Part shown: in pieces, positions 1 through 10,699 of the stretch
How the letters are laid out: the number at the start of each line of letters is the position of its first letter
How positions within the stretch are numbered: the stretch's first letter is position 1
Assembly (NCBI GenBank): GCA_020796225.1
Contig: CM036761.1
Coordinates: forward strand, 39,244,428-39,308,427
DNA from: Arion vulgaris
Lineage: Eukaryota; Mollusca; Gastropoda; Stylommatophora; Arionidae
DNA length: 64,000 bases
Reading direction: 5' to 3'
The notes under the pieces: generated by a model
Told to the model about the DNA's origin: nothing
Database searches by the model: none
Seen by the model: the letters and a program-made list of their open reading frames with translations, nothing else
Position numbers and translations under genes: made by a program

Positions 1-2146
1 TGATGTGTCTTCTCAACATAACAATATTTGTGAACTGTTTGCTACACAGCCCACAGCTGCGAGCTGAATGGGACATCATCCAGTGCTCCTCTCTAGACTT
101 ATGTGTGGCAAAGCTCTCCTTGCACAGAGTACATCTGAAGGTTTTAACTTCACTGTGACGCTTTCGTTTGATATGAATATCCAACATGAACTTGTAGGGA
201 AATTTCTGTTCACAAAACTCACACTTGTGCTCAACTATATTATCGGTCTTGTTCAGTGAAGTTTCAAAATAGTCAATAGTTCTACTGTGCACATATTTGT
301 TATGTTGTAGCCAACTATTTGTTGATGGAAATATACTTTCACAAAGATCACAAGAAAAGTATCGGTCTTGGGGGTATGACTTAGATAAATTTGAAACATG
401 GTTACCACTTTGTAGATTTCCAGTAAAGTTAACTATTTTGAAACTTATCCCTTGCTCATACTTTTGAACCAACAATCCACTTCCGCTTGCTTCCATTTTG
501 GGCTCCATTATAGTGTAATAAAATGCAGTGTTGCAATCACTTTCATTCATTTCCACTGTTTCTGCATTCAAGTAGTTCTTTGTAGCTTCAACTGCATGAC
601 TGAAAGCATCCTTAAGTGAACGTTTGACCACAGGGTCTACAGGCTCATATTTTTTCAAAGTTTTTGGACCTCTTATGCCACTGCTACCTGTTCTTCTTTT
701 CAACGCATCAGAATAATTTCTTATGTTGTTGCTTATGTATTTTTTATGCTCTTCCTGATTACTTATATGTTGAGCAATTGTTCTTAATTCAGGTTCATTC
801 ATCATAATTTCTCTAGCCTCTTTACCTGGACTGTAATCACTATCATCATCTGTATTTTCAAAAATCTCATGCTGTTCATCTGTATCTATTTCATGGAAAG
901 ATGATTTATTTGGTTTGTTTTTATGTGCTTCAGCAGCAAGTGCCAATGTCATCAACTGGGTATTCCATGTTGATGAAGAAGAAGCAATTTTCCCCAATGT
1001 TATACTATCTACAAAATCATCTCCAAATCTAGAGTTTCTTGCTGGTGTTCTTCCAGATCTTCTTGGGGAGTGATTAAAGCCTGGTTTTTCTTTCACTCTA
1101 AGGGATGATTCAACTGTTGTTTTTTTAAAGTTATTTCCAGAATGTTTAGATTCTATTGCCATAGAACTATCATTAGAAACTGAGCTATCACCTTGAATTT
1201 GCATCTCTATTGAAGAGGGTGGTGAATGTTTATGCTTTGGTGGCCTGCCTCTCCGCTTCACTGGTTTTTCTGAGGAACTGGCAGCATTTTTACTGTGCTC
1301 AATTAAATGGGATGGTTCATTCTTTGATACTTTCAATTTGCTTTCAATGTCATTATGTGAAGTTGAAAGAAAAGAATAAGGTAGTGAAGATAAATTCAAG
1401 TCTTCATTATTGGTATCAGCATTACTATATTCTGCTGAAGGCAGTATACAAGAATTCAATAGCTGACTCAAGTCTACTTTCAAGTTTCCAGACTCTCTGT
1501 CCACAACCACCTTCTTTAAAAACTGAGAAAATGGAATTTTTTCAGAGCTTAAACCATCTTTGGTTTCAATGGTAATAAATGTCTCTGAGACATCAAGCTG
1601 TCTTTCAGTGAAATTTCCTTGAGTTACATTTGAAGATGAATTACAGTTTTTATCTACATTTTGCCCATCAAGTTTGATCAAAGTGGTCACAATGTGCTGC
1701 TTTTCAGAATCATCCAATATCAAGTTTTCTGTATGCTCTATATTTGTCTTGCCATGAAGAAGTGCAGCATCAGGCTGGGATGATTGGTTATCAGAAGCGA
1801 GATGTCTGTGCTTTCCTAATTCTGGTACATCTTGTGAATCTAATTGCATATTTGATGAACTAAGGGACTGAATAGTGCCTCCAGATTCAGTATTTCTACA
1901 CATCACAGATATGGAACTGTTTGAAACTGCTGGACAGGGTGTCACTATTTTATTGACAACAGAGGAAGTGTCAATAGGGCAGGATACATTCCCGTGAAGT
2001 AACTTCTTGCCAAAACTGTTGTATGACTGACCAACACCAGACATAAGATCCCTACATTTCGCTGTAGGTTTCCGCTGTCTCTGACCTCTTCGAGCCACAC
2101 TTATGTTCTTGTCCTGCTCCAAATTAGTATGTATATTCCGCTTCAT
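1..2146 (-). CDS. C2H2 zinc-finger protein with AT-hook-like motif, 5' coding exon (3' end outside window)
   Basis: The minus strand is open from an ATG at 2146 to the window edge, about 715 codons, far longer than chance in AT-rich DNA. The first ~590 residues are polar, Ser/Asn-rich and probably disordered. Near residues 296-302 is KRRGRPPK, an AT-hook-like DNA minor-groove motif. C2H2 fingers follow near residues 599-620 (CDLC...H...H), 640-660 (CEFC...H...H), 667-690 (CTLC...H...H), and one more starts at the edge (CGLC...RRH). A pyrimidine-rich acceptor (ctttcag) lies just upstream near 2169-2171, so this is probably the first coding exon behind a 5' UTR intron. It is likely a nuclear DNA-binding regulator. 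I do not recognise the orthologue. The gene is divergent from bark, with about 11 kb of repeat-rich DNA between the two starts. Confidence 0.82.
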   Translation of the reverse strand, partial: MKRNIHTNLEQDKNISVARRGQRQRKPTAKCRDLMSGVGQSYNSFGKKLLHGNVSCPIDTSSVVNKIVTPCPAVSNSSISVMCRNTESGGTIQSLSSSNMQLDSQDVPELGKHRHLASDNQSSQPDAALLHGKTNIEHTENLILDDSEKQHIVTTLIKLDGQNVDKNCNSSSNVTQGNFTERQLDVSETFITIETKDGLSSEKIPFSQFLKKVVVDRESGNLKVDLSQLLNSCILPSAEYSNADTNNEDLNLSSLPYSFLSTSHNDIESKLKVSKNEPSHLIEHSKNAASSSEKPVKRRGRPPKHKHSPPSSIEMQIQGDSSVSNDSSMAIESKHSGNNFKKTTVESSLRVKEKPGFNHSPRRSGRTPARNSRFGDDFVDSITLGKIASSSSTWNTQLMTLALAAEAHKNKPNKSSFHEIDTDEQHEIFENTDDDSDYSPGKEAREIMMNEPELRTIAQHISNQEEHKKYISNNIRNYSDALKRRTGSSGIRGPKTLKKYEPVDPVVKRSLKDAFSHAVEATKNYLNAETVEMNESDCNTAFYYTIMEPKMEASGSGLLVQKYEQGISFKIVNFTGNLQSGNHVSNLSKSYPQDRYFSCDLCESIFPSTNSWLQHNKYVHSRTIDYFETSLNKTDNIVEHKCEFCEQKFPYKFMLDIHIKRKRHSEVKTFRCTLCKESFATHKSREEHWMMSHSARSCGLCSKQFTNIVMLRRHI

Positions 2147-2170
2147 ATTTGTAAATCTGCATTGAACTCT

Positions 2171-3180
2171 GAAAGAATAATATAATATTTAATATTAAAC
2201 ATTTATTTAATACATTGACTCATTTTGAAACTTTAGATATCTGCCATATTTTCATATATTATGAAGATGACTTTCAAATCTTGAGCAATTTTTTCTTTGT
2301 TCGCTCTCAGGTGCCAACTTTAATATGTTCAACGAAAGCAGTAGTCAGTTTCAGGTTGTCAAGATCTTCAAAAAGCTCCCAAACAAAAACATGCATGACA
2401 AAATCAGACTGATGAACCAAAATTTACAGATATCACAGCTTTGTTGTAAACATTACACAATGTACTTATGCACAAATCACGGTTTATCAGAAACCTCCAA
2501 GAGCTCTAGGTGTGTAGTGCTATGCTTAGTGCTGCGAAGACTCCTACTCAGGTAGGGTTCATTGGTCATCACTGCAGTATTCTCCCATTTCTAGTGCGGT
2601 TGGAGCTCTAAAAACATACTTATTCATCATGGTAGGCATGTGATTATAGTCCAGAGGGCCATTTCTGCGGGTGCTCTAGAAATACCACTCCTTCATCACT
2701 CTTTGTGACCTATGGGTGATTTTCGTCAGGGAGAGTACTGAACGACAACCTGCACAGACAGATGTTTGCATTTGCTCAAAACGATCAATTTTCGGCTGTT
2801 AAATAGCCATTTTGATCTGAGTCTGTGATTATGCATTTTTGGGACGCGCTCTAGAATTGTAGCTCTAAATTGTAGAGCAATCGCGTCTGAAAAGTCGCAG
2901 CCCTTGTAAAATATAGTATATAAATCATTTGCAGTCTCTAAATTCTATGTCCCATGTGCTCCACCATAATATTATAGGACAGCTTGCATGCTTTCATGTG
3001 CCATAGAACTATGTCGACCAGAGCCGTGTACTTCGGGTAGGGTCAACCATGACTAGGTCAGGCAACATGAGCACAATTACCTTCCTTCAGGTTTATGGGG
3101 TTGGTTATGGCTAACAACCCTAACCTTTTTTCAAAGTCTTTGAGGTTCACTGCTGCAGATACCACCCACATCCATTAATC
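2171..3180. other. Unassigned DNA upstream of the zinc-finger exon
   Basis: No convincing coding exon or known repeat was recognised. The stretch is probably the first intron or upstream region of the zinc-finger gene. Short ORFs here lack domain-like composition. Confidence 0.4.
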
Positions 3181-3189
3181 TCTGCTCTT

Positions 3190-3434
3190 ATTCTTCTTCG
3201 AACACTCCATATCAACCACTTGTTAACCACTCTGTGTGATTTGAGCCTAAGAGCGATTGTACATTGTGCCAGTTATGCACCTACAAGTAGGCTAACCATC
3301 TGATTTCTGCAACGCTTTTTATTTACTAGGGTAGCTTCCCTAGGTACTACATCAGTCGCCTCTTACAACATGCCGTGTAGGTCGCAGTGGTACTATTATT
3401 TGCTTTCCTTGCAGGCCCCGGCACCACACAGGCG
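3190..3434 (-). repeat. SINE-B copy (head and core shared with SINE-A)
   Basis: Read on the minus strand this begins with a head like the other SINE-B copies (about 3415-3434). It continues through the core with a GTAAGAGGCGACT-like segment and the B-specific tail (GGCCTACTTGTAGG, then GTTCGAAGAAGAA). Three more copies lie at 37795-38040, 39218-39467 and 41298-41553. No clear target-site duplication was found for this older copy. Confidence 0.75.
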
Positions 3435-3519
3435 AATACAACCTTCTTTTCCAAATCGTTGACTCCTAGTATTTATAAATCTACAACAAAGTTATCTCTC
3501 CATTGTTTTCTTGGTCTCC

Positions 3520-3583
3520 AGCAACTTTACTGTTTGTGGTCCACAGTAAATTAAGCGCATGACCAGAGATCGCTGAAGAAGAA
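3520..3583 (+). mobile_element. LINE 3'-end fragment with GAAGAA tail
   Basis: The ~60 bases ending GCGCATGACCAGAGATCGC then TGAAGAAGAA match, with few changes, the 3' end of the minus-strand LINE at 26765-27430. The tail is a short GAA repeat, the same kind that ends the SINE-A and SINE-B copies. Confidence 0.6.
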
Positions 3584-4369
3584 TCCCCTTCATATTTTTT
3601 TGCATGTTCAATTTCAGGCTCCCTGCCTTCAATATGCCATAGCCATCATATTCTATTGACTTTCATGATGACAGTAATTAATGGTGATTTAAACAAATTA
3701 TAAATGTCCTTATTGTTTCTCATTCTCCTCAATTTTCTTGCACAACACAATTGTGTGGATGAAAAACTACGAGATTTACTTGCATAACAAACAACACTTC
3801 TGAGTGCTAGTTTCGATACAAATAATGTTTGTCCCAAATGATTTGAGGAATCTACTAAAATACATATTTGTCCCAAACGACTATTGTTGTGATCCAATAC
3901 CTGGAGCACTTCTCTAGAGAAATGTCTACTCTAAATGCATGGGACATAAGATGAGAGGATTTGTACATCTGTTATGCATTTTTGTGCAGAATCAATGTTT
4001 GAGCTACTAATAAAAATGGTAGGTAGTATGATCTTTGAAGAACAAAATCACCAAAAAAGCATACTGTATTATTATACATACGACACAATACAGCGCCACT
4101 GCCAAAAGTTAGAACCAGCACACAATACAGTATACAGGAAAATGGTCCAGTTAACATTCAGATAATACATTTTGACTTAGCTACACACACATATAAGCAG
4201 TACTGTATATACGGTAGTGACGACAGTGTCGTACGTACAGTCACCACACTATACACCCAGTTAAGCAATAACTGATTACAGACACAACTGCACGCAACAC
4301 ACTGTATTACTATTATTTTCAGTTGAGTTATATTCTCCATTCTTATTTTTCATCATTAGTCTAATACCA

Positions 4370-4665
4370 ACAACCCGTATCAAATATTATAAGGAAACGA
4401 AGGTGGAAATATTTAGGTCATGTTCTTAGATCAGACGAAAGAGACTAAATCGACAAGTCCTTATGTGGTCACCAGTTGGAAAAAGAAAAGGTGGAAGACC
4501 AAAGACCACTCTTCGAAGAACCATCCAACAAGAAAGTAAACTATTGGGATGTAAAACCATACAAGATCTCCAACTGCTAGCAAAGAACCGTATCACATGG
4601 AGATCTAAAACCTCTGCCCTATGTGCCGCCTTTGGCTCGAAAGGAATAAACTAAACTAAGTCTAA
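4370..4665 (+). mobile_element. LINE 3'-terminal coding fragment
   Basis: The translation contains GKRKGGRPKTTLRRTI followed by an LAKNR...WR...ALCAA ending, the usual C-terminal signature of RTE-like/CR1-like LINE ORF2 proteins (GRP-x-TWRR...DR-x-WR). The upstream reverse transcriptase is missing (5' truncation). A related 3' end occurs in the opposite strand at 34770-34945. Confidence 0.7.
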
Positions 4666-5574
4666 TTAATATATATGACTTTTTTTGTCTTAACAGTCAA
4701 TTGACAAGTGTTTTACTGTGATAACTTCTCACGCCTCCTTTGACTTTAGTACCCTAACTCAACCTTTGTAAGTCTTCCAATGTTCATGTGGATTCTGACA
4801 ATCACAGTGAGTCGTGAGTGTCAGAGTGATTGATTTCAGCGATTCCCTAAAATTACATAATTATAAGTGATGAATTAGTAATTATTTAGAATTAGTAATT
4901 ATTTAGCATAACTTGGCATAAGTATTCTAGTTAGTAACTTAACATTATTATTTATAAATGAAATTCGTCTGCGAGTCTCATCATAAAAATGATTAATATA
5001 GTTAATAAATATAATATACGCATCATTTTTGCAGTTAATCTGAATCTCAATCTGTGATTCACTTCAAGTAAAAATTAAAATATTCCTAATTTTAATATTA
5101 AATGTCCGGCTATTCCTATAAATGGTATCCATGTGTTCTCTTTCCCAATTATATGAAAGCAACTAATGATTTCTAATGAGTCAAATGCTATACTTAGTTT
5201 TTTTAAATATAAGTTTAGAACTTTCGGACTGTGGAACCAAAATTGAAATCTATTATTTAAAACGCTGCATGCTGGATTGATTTCATTTCTAGAAAACTAC
5301 AATTTTCAATTGATTTCGCTGTGTCAAGTTGCTTAATTTGTCCGTGAATTCGAGTAAATATTCATCTAACATGCATAAATAAAATAGCTGAATTGATGAA
5401 AATAGTGAAAATAAAAAACACTTCACCAGAATTTTTAGTATTTTTGTAGTGCATTACATTCAATTATCCGCCACATAGTTGACGCAAACAGCGTGATCAA
5501 ACAAGGTTGAAAATTCTACAAACATGGCGTCAACTTACTTGTCAAAAACACACCGGCAGTGCGCATGCTCCAAA

Positions 5575-5775
5575 TGTCGTAGAGTTAATCATCATCAGTT
5601 GTCTCCGCATCGAATGTTTGATGCATTGGACCTCCAACATTCTGTCTCTTGTCTTGATGTCGCCCTTTGCCAGCCTGTAATGTGTACCATCTATTGATGC
5701 TTCCCTCCGTCTTGGTCTTCCTCTTGCTAGTCGTCCTTCAACTTTCCCCTCCAATAAGGTTTTGATCAATGGCTC
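5575..5775 (-). mobile_element. LINE 3'-terminal coding fragment
   Basis: On the minus strand LLEGKVEGRLARGRPRR is typical of the C-terminal end of non-LTR ORF2 proteins. It is followed by a short degenerate tail with frame changes. No RT domain remains. Confidence 0.6.
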
Positions 5776-6299
5776 ATGTCTCTATTTGTCCGAAACATTT
5801 TATTTGTTGAATTTTTATTTGCTGTTATTTCTTTCTTTATTACTGTGTCTAGACCTTTATTTATAGTTTTTTTACTCATGAAATACGACCTATTCTTCTG
5901 TATATCACATCTCAAGAACGTTAATTCTGTCTTTCAACTCTCGCGATCCTCCAAAAAACCACGAACTTGTCAATGAGACCACACGTCGTAAAGTCTTCCA
6001 ACTGATTGTTTATGTTTCTGGGCCATACATAAAAACAGCCCCATAACCTAAGCATGCAAAGTAGATCTGAGAGCATACATATCTCCTGGCAAATACAAGA
6101 GGGGTGGGCATTCAATGGATAAGTGCTGGTATCAGCAATGTCATAAGAGAAGCAGGTCGTATAGATAACTGAAAACATTTGTAAATCTGCATCCCTATCC
6201 AGAGTGAAGGAGAATAGAGTGAAGATGGGAACTACCAGACATGAACACTTTGTTAGAGAGCACAGCCAGATAGGCCTAATAAGTTTATAGTTGGCTCTG

Positions 6300-6450
6300 G
6301 TTAGAGGCACGAGATGTTTGATTAATCAACACAAAACCGGTGGGATTAGTCGTCATACGCTGGTAAAGATATTTGGGAGGGGATCGGAGCACCTATGGAC
6401 CTGCGGCAGGTCACCTGCCCGTGGTGATGTGATCATCACTAAGCACAGAA
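6300..6450 (+). mobile_element. I-group-like LINE C-terminal fragment
   Basis: The frame reading LINQHKTGGISRHTL...GSEHLWTCG matches the C-terminal segment of the LINE at 46867-48872 (FNQRATGTISMHTL...TEHLWVCPEC) and the fragments at 59690-59880 and 24325-24570. It is a degenerate remnant. Confidence 0.6.
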
Positions 6451-6708
6451 GTACAGAGCAACTATCATCATAGACCTCTGTCTCAGGAAACGATACGTTT
6501 TTCGTTACGCAGTTTGTTTTGTGCCGAATAGCATCGTTTGTTGGGGTTCTAGCCTATTGACATATTCAAGATGTTTTCAAGTTCTACTTTTTTTTATTGT
6601 AGCCATCTTTTTTGCTGTTCATACGTTCAGCTTTCTAGTGCATTATTTTAAGAACTTGACCGGTAGCTCTATTCTCCTGGCTCCACAATGCAAATGACGA
6701 CATTCAGT

Positions 6709-6871
6709 CAGTGGCGGCTCGTCATTAAGGGCCAGTGGGACCGGGCCCCACCGAAAATGTGTAATGTGTATTTATTTTTATAAATTAAAATATAACCCAA
6801 CTCAAAAACCATGACTTTTCCGAAAATTTGTGTCTGGCCCCACAAACAAAAAAGAGCACGAGCCGCCACTG
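6709..6871. mobile_element. hAT-like MITE with perfect 8-bp target duplication
   Basis: A 163-bp non-coding element has 14-bp perfect terminal inverted repeats: CAGTGGCGGCTCGT at 6709-6722 and its reverse complement at 6858-6871. It is flanked by the 8-bp direct repeat CATTCAGT at 6701-6708 and 6872-6879. An 8-bp duplication with CAGTGGCGG-type ends is characteristic of hAT-superfamily elements. There is no transposase, so it is non-autonomous. Confidence 0.88.
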
Positions 6872-6879
6872 CATTCAGT

Positions 6880-7080
6880 AGATGGGGTTGGGCCCTTTCG
6901 AGGTTGAGGACCCAGCACTGCACATGCATGAGTGTCCGTCACAGGGCGAGTGCCATAACATTTCGAATATATAGACATACTCATTATGTGTTAGTTCGTG
7001 GCAACCTGATTGCTATAGTGTGCCTCTTGGCTGGTTGCCTCCGACTTCCTCACTATTATTGCTAGAGAAGACTGTAGTCT
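6880..7080 (+). repeat. Dispersed repeat shared with 19590-19740
   Basis: The stretch GTGCCATAACATTTCGAATA to GCTGGTTGCCT resembles the reverse complement of 19590-19740 at both the base and peptide level (SAITF-YRH... versus SAIIF-YRH..., then the CLLAGCL/CFLTGCL pair). It is a dispersed repeat of unknown class; the MITE sits at its left edge. Confidence 0.5.
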
Positions 7081-7244
7081 AACTCGATGGATAGAAAAGT
7101 TGTAATAGAAATAGAAGATGAGACAAGAAAAAGATGCCCTCATCAAGAGAGAAGAGGGCTGACATTTAACCAATAGCTTGGGAGTGAGCTGGTTGCAACC
7201 AGAGCAACTACCACTCGCCGGTGGTTTCTGTGATGTCACTTTAT

Positions 7245-7835
7245 GGGGCTTCAGTTCGCTCCCTGCCCTTTAGTCTGGCCTTTCATCTTCAGTCTGTTCG
7301 GATTGGTTAAACCTGCCAGGAGTTAGACTCCCACCGACATAGCCTGAAGGATCTTCAAGGCACACAAACCCTCCAACCACGATAAGGTAGGCTAATGCGG
7401 AGGGACTTTGGGTTATGGGATCAACCTTGACTGTCCAGTGTTTCTTTGGTACCAAACTGAAGCCGGATCAACCCAAGAGCCTTCACGGCTTGAGAAAAAT
7501 CCCACACGAAAATACCATGCAAAACTGGGTAGCAAACTGGTATTATATAAAGTTAATAATATTACTACATGTGCATCCACGTTAGGTTATTCTTTTATAA
7601 TCTTATAATACCTGATATTTAAAAATAGAATTTAGTATTATGTAAATTGTGATATAAGATACGAAGCCAGGTAATATCGCATATATATTTAACATATACA
7701 TTGAAAATATTTGGAATGTAAGTAAAGACGGTAGAAATTAATTTTTTATTAATGCAAGAACTTATATATGCCGACGGTACAATGCTATTATCAACATTAC
7801 AAATGAACATTTATATATTAATAATATAATAATAA
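7245..7835. other. Unassigned AT-rich stretch
   Basis: I see no gene, recognisable repeat or RNA here. Small ORFs have no family-like features. Confidence 0.4.
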
Positions 7836-7837
7836 TA

Positions 7838-9500
7838 ATTCCTCTCGTACCGTTATACGTTACATAGGGCCTGCAAGTAATTTCTCTATACCGCTCTATC
7901 CTGGGCAACTCGCTCAGTCTCCTCCATGGAACTGAGACCGATATTTCCTGCCTCTCTCAGCAAAGATCATTTCAGGGTCTCCTTAGGTCGACCTCTCTTT
8001 CTTGAACCCTTTGCATCCCACTTAATGCCTGCTTTGATATTCGTTGATCATTTCTCCTCAAGGTGTGCCCAACATATCCCATCTTCTCTTTCTTATAACA
8101 GTTGTCACTAATGGTTGACCAGACATATCTCTATTTCACACTTCTCCTGAATTCATTCCATTTTATATTCATTATTTTTCTCAGACATCTATTTTCAAAT
8201 GCATTCAACTTGCTTTCTATATCTTTAGTCATTTTCCAACTCTCGCTAGCATATGTTAGGATTAATACAACATTTGAATTGAAAATTCGTAATTTAGTTT
8301 TAATACTATATAACTTGCAGTTCCATATTTTATTTAGACTTTTAAAAGCTGATGTTTCTTTGCCAATTCGTATCATAATTTCTTTTTTTAAAATTTCCTG
8401 TGCAATCAAAATTGCTACCTAAATAGGTGAACTGCTCTGTTATTTTTATCATTTTAGATTCCAGTGTGATATCTGCATTACTTGCCATATGTGTATTCAT
8501 TATATTTTATATTTTCATAGTTTATCTGCAGTCCAACTTTTGATGCTATATATGACAAGTTGTCTGTTTTTCTTTGCATATCTTGGTTGTTTCTACTTAA
8601 CAAGGCAATATCATCTGCAAAATCCAAATCTTCTAGTTGACTATTTTCTACCCAATCGATGCCAGTTTCGCCCCTGCAACATTTTCGCATCACCCAGTCA
8701 ATACATTGGAGATAGAATACAGCCTTGCTTTACTCCGGTTTCAACCATAAACCAGTCGCTGTGTCCACCATCAGTGCGAACCGCATACCGTGAACCATCA
8801 TAGAGGCTCTTAATAATGTTTATTATTTTGTCTGGTATTCCATAGCATCTCAGAATATTCCACAGAGAGATTCTGTGTAGACTATCAAAGGGTTTTTTAA
8901 AATCGATGAAATTTAGTATGAGTGGTTGTTGCTTCTCAATATATTCCTCCAAAATTAGTCGTAGGGTAATTATTTGGTCTAAGCAGCTTCTCCCAGGTCT
9001 AAAACCAGCTTGTTCTTCTCTCAGGGTTGTGTCCACTGCTCCTTTGATTCTATTAAGAATGATTTTGCAGAAAGTCTTGGTCATTACTTATAATAGGGTG
9101 ATCCCTCTCCAGTTGTTACAATCTTTGAGATCACCTTTTTGGGGATCTTAACAATTATTCCTTCTTCCATTGATCTGGGACAGTTTCTTCTTACCATACT
9201 TTATTAAATAGTTCTTGCACCTGGCTAATAGTTGTATCATCAGCCGCTTTGACATTTCTGCAGTAATGTTGTCATCACCAGCTGCCTTATTGTTTATCAA
9301 GGAATCGATTGCCTCCTTAACCTCAGCTACACTTATCATTTCTTCGTTAATTGGTAGGGAGCTGTTTCTTGCCTCTTCGTCAAACTTTAGTAGTACTGGT
9401 GGATCAAGTCTATTTAATATTTCTTCAAAATGTTCTGCCCATCTTTTCTTCTGCTCGGTATCTGATGTTAGAACTTTACCATCTTTACTCTTGATTTATA
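7838..9500 (-). mobile_element. Degenerate RTE/CR1-like LINE (reverse transcriptase to 3' end)
   Basis: Minus-strand frames give, in order, a linker with SINGR (~9339), the RT fingers and palm with FRPGRSCLDQI, FIDFKKPFDSLHR and GVKQGCILSP (9084-8698), the palm motif FADD with flanks LEDLDFADDIALLS (~8640), and the thumb with TKLRIFNSNVVLILTY and CLRKIMNIKW (8409-8131). The degenerate 3' end reaches about 7838. Several frame changes separate the blocks, so it is dead. Fragments of the same family are at 17830-18455 and 35850-36265. The RT motifs make 'LINE' certain; the clade is not settled. Confidence 0.85.
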
Positions 9501-9978
9501 TATTATTAATGACAATTTAAGGAAAACAGTGCAAAACACAATTTTTATCTGAATTATTGCGGCTCTTTGCAATAATTGTAATCAGCAACTTGTTGAAACG
9601 TTTCGGAATAAGGTCAGATGATGGCGAAGCAATAAAAAAGATAGTCTGATTTATGGCAGGGCGCATTGCCTTCTGGTATGCCACATATACGTAGTAAAGA
9701 TTATTTAATAAATTTAGTAATAGAAGAATCTGTTACTCAACGATTACCAAACTCTGGCAACACAAACAAGTCTGCGACTATATCAAAGGAAAAAACTGCA
9801 GTAGAGGTAATTTGTGATGTACGATTGACTGATGTTTTATTTGTTACAACTGTTATTTGTTATTTATAAATGAACTTCTTGACAATAACTGACGGATATA
9901 TCGAAATTAAATGTTTATTTCAATTTGATGGGGTACCTTCTTTGTAAGAAAGAACTGTTTTACACAAATATCACCCTT
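9501..9978. other. Unassigned stretch
   Basis: I see no supported gene or known repeat between the LINE and the SINE-A copy. Confidence 0.35.
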
Positions 9979-9990
9979 TGCTGTATCATC

Positions 9991-10242
9991 TTCTTCTTCT
10001 TTGCGTTCGTTCTTTACCACCAATTCTAATCACTCTTTGTAATATGTTTGATCTTTGTCAAGAACGTGTATACGTTGCACATTGGTTTGGTAGGTCCCTA
10101 AACGCATAGACTTCTACACGTTTAGGACACGTGCATCCGATTTCAGCCAAACATCCGTTGTCACCTCTTACGATATGCGTGGCAGGTAACAGTTGTTCTA
10201 TTCTTTACATCCCATATTTGGGCCCCGGTAACCACTCGGGCG
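9991..10242 (-). repeat. SINE-A copy 1 (probable source-type locus for copy 5)
   Basis: Read on the minus strand: a tRNA-like head CGCCCGAGTGGTTACCGGGG, a core with GTAAGAGGTGAC, a conserved tail, then (GAA)n. It is flanked by the perfect 12-bp duplication TGCTGTATCATC (9979-9990 and 10243-10254). The ~38 bases beyond its head (10251-10290) recur inside SINE-A copy 5 at 49143-49180. Confidence 0.88.
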
Positions 10243-10405
10243 TGCTGTATCATCACTTCAAAGTTTAAAATACATCCTCCGTTTACTAAATTTTATTAAA
10301 TTGTTTATCACATGTTTTGTATGTTAATGGTTTATGAAGGTTCGTAACCCAGAACACAATATACAATGTATACAATTTTAACAAACGCTATGAAAGTTCG
10401 CAAGT

Positions 10406-10651
10406 CTTTCTTTTGTAGTTCTTTATGACCAATTTTATCATTATTTGTGATATGTTTGATCTTTGCCAAGAACGTGTATACGTTGCACATTGGTTTGGTA
10501 GGCCCCTAAACGCATAGACTTCTACACGGTTAGGACACATGCATCCGATTTCAGCCAAACCTCCGTAGTCGCCTCTTACGACATGCGTGGCAGGTAACAG
10601 TGGTTCTATTCTTTACACCCCCAAATTTGGGCCCCGGCAACCACTCGGACG
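10406..10651 (-). repeat. SINE-A copy 2
   Basis: Same head, core and tail as the other SINE-A copies on the minus strand. The flanks GTTCGCAAGT (10396-10405) and GTTTGCAAGT (10652-10661) form a 10-bp target duplication with one mismatch. Confidence 0.85.
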
Positions 10652-10699
10652 GTTTGCAAGTTGAAGCTGCAAGAATACACACGATGTAACGAATTACAT

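Noticed and set aside
1210..1575. Plus-strand ORF of 121 codons
   Set aside because: Shadow of the long minus-strand zinc-finger exon, which has domains and a much longer frame.
5921..6310. 129-codon minus-strand ORF
   Set aside because: No domain, membrane or repeat pattern; the plus strand at its end reads as a LINE remnant.
8102..8422. 106-codon plus-strand ORF
   Set aside because: Shadow of the minus-strand LINE thumb domain.
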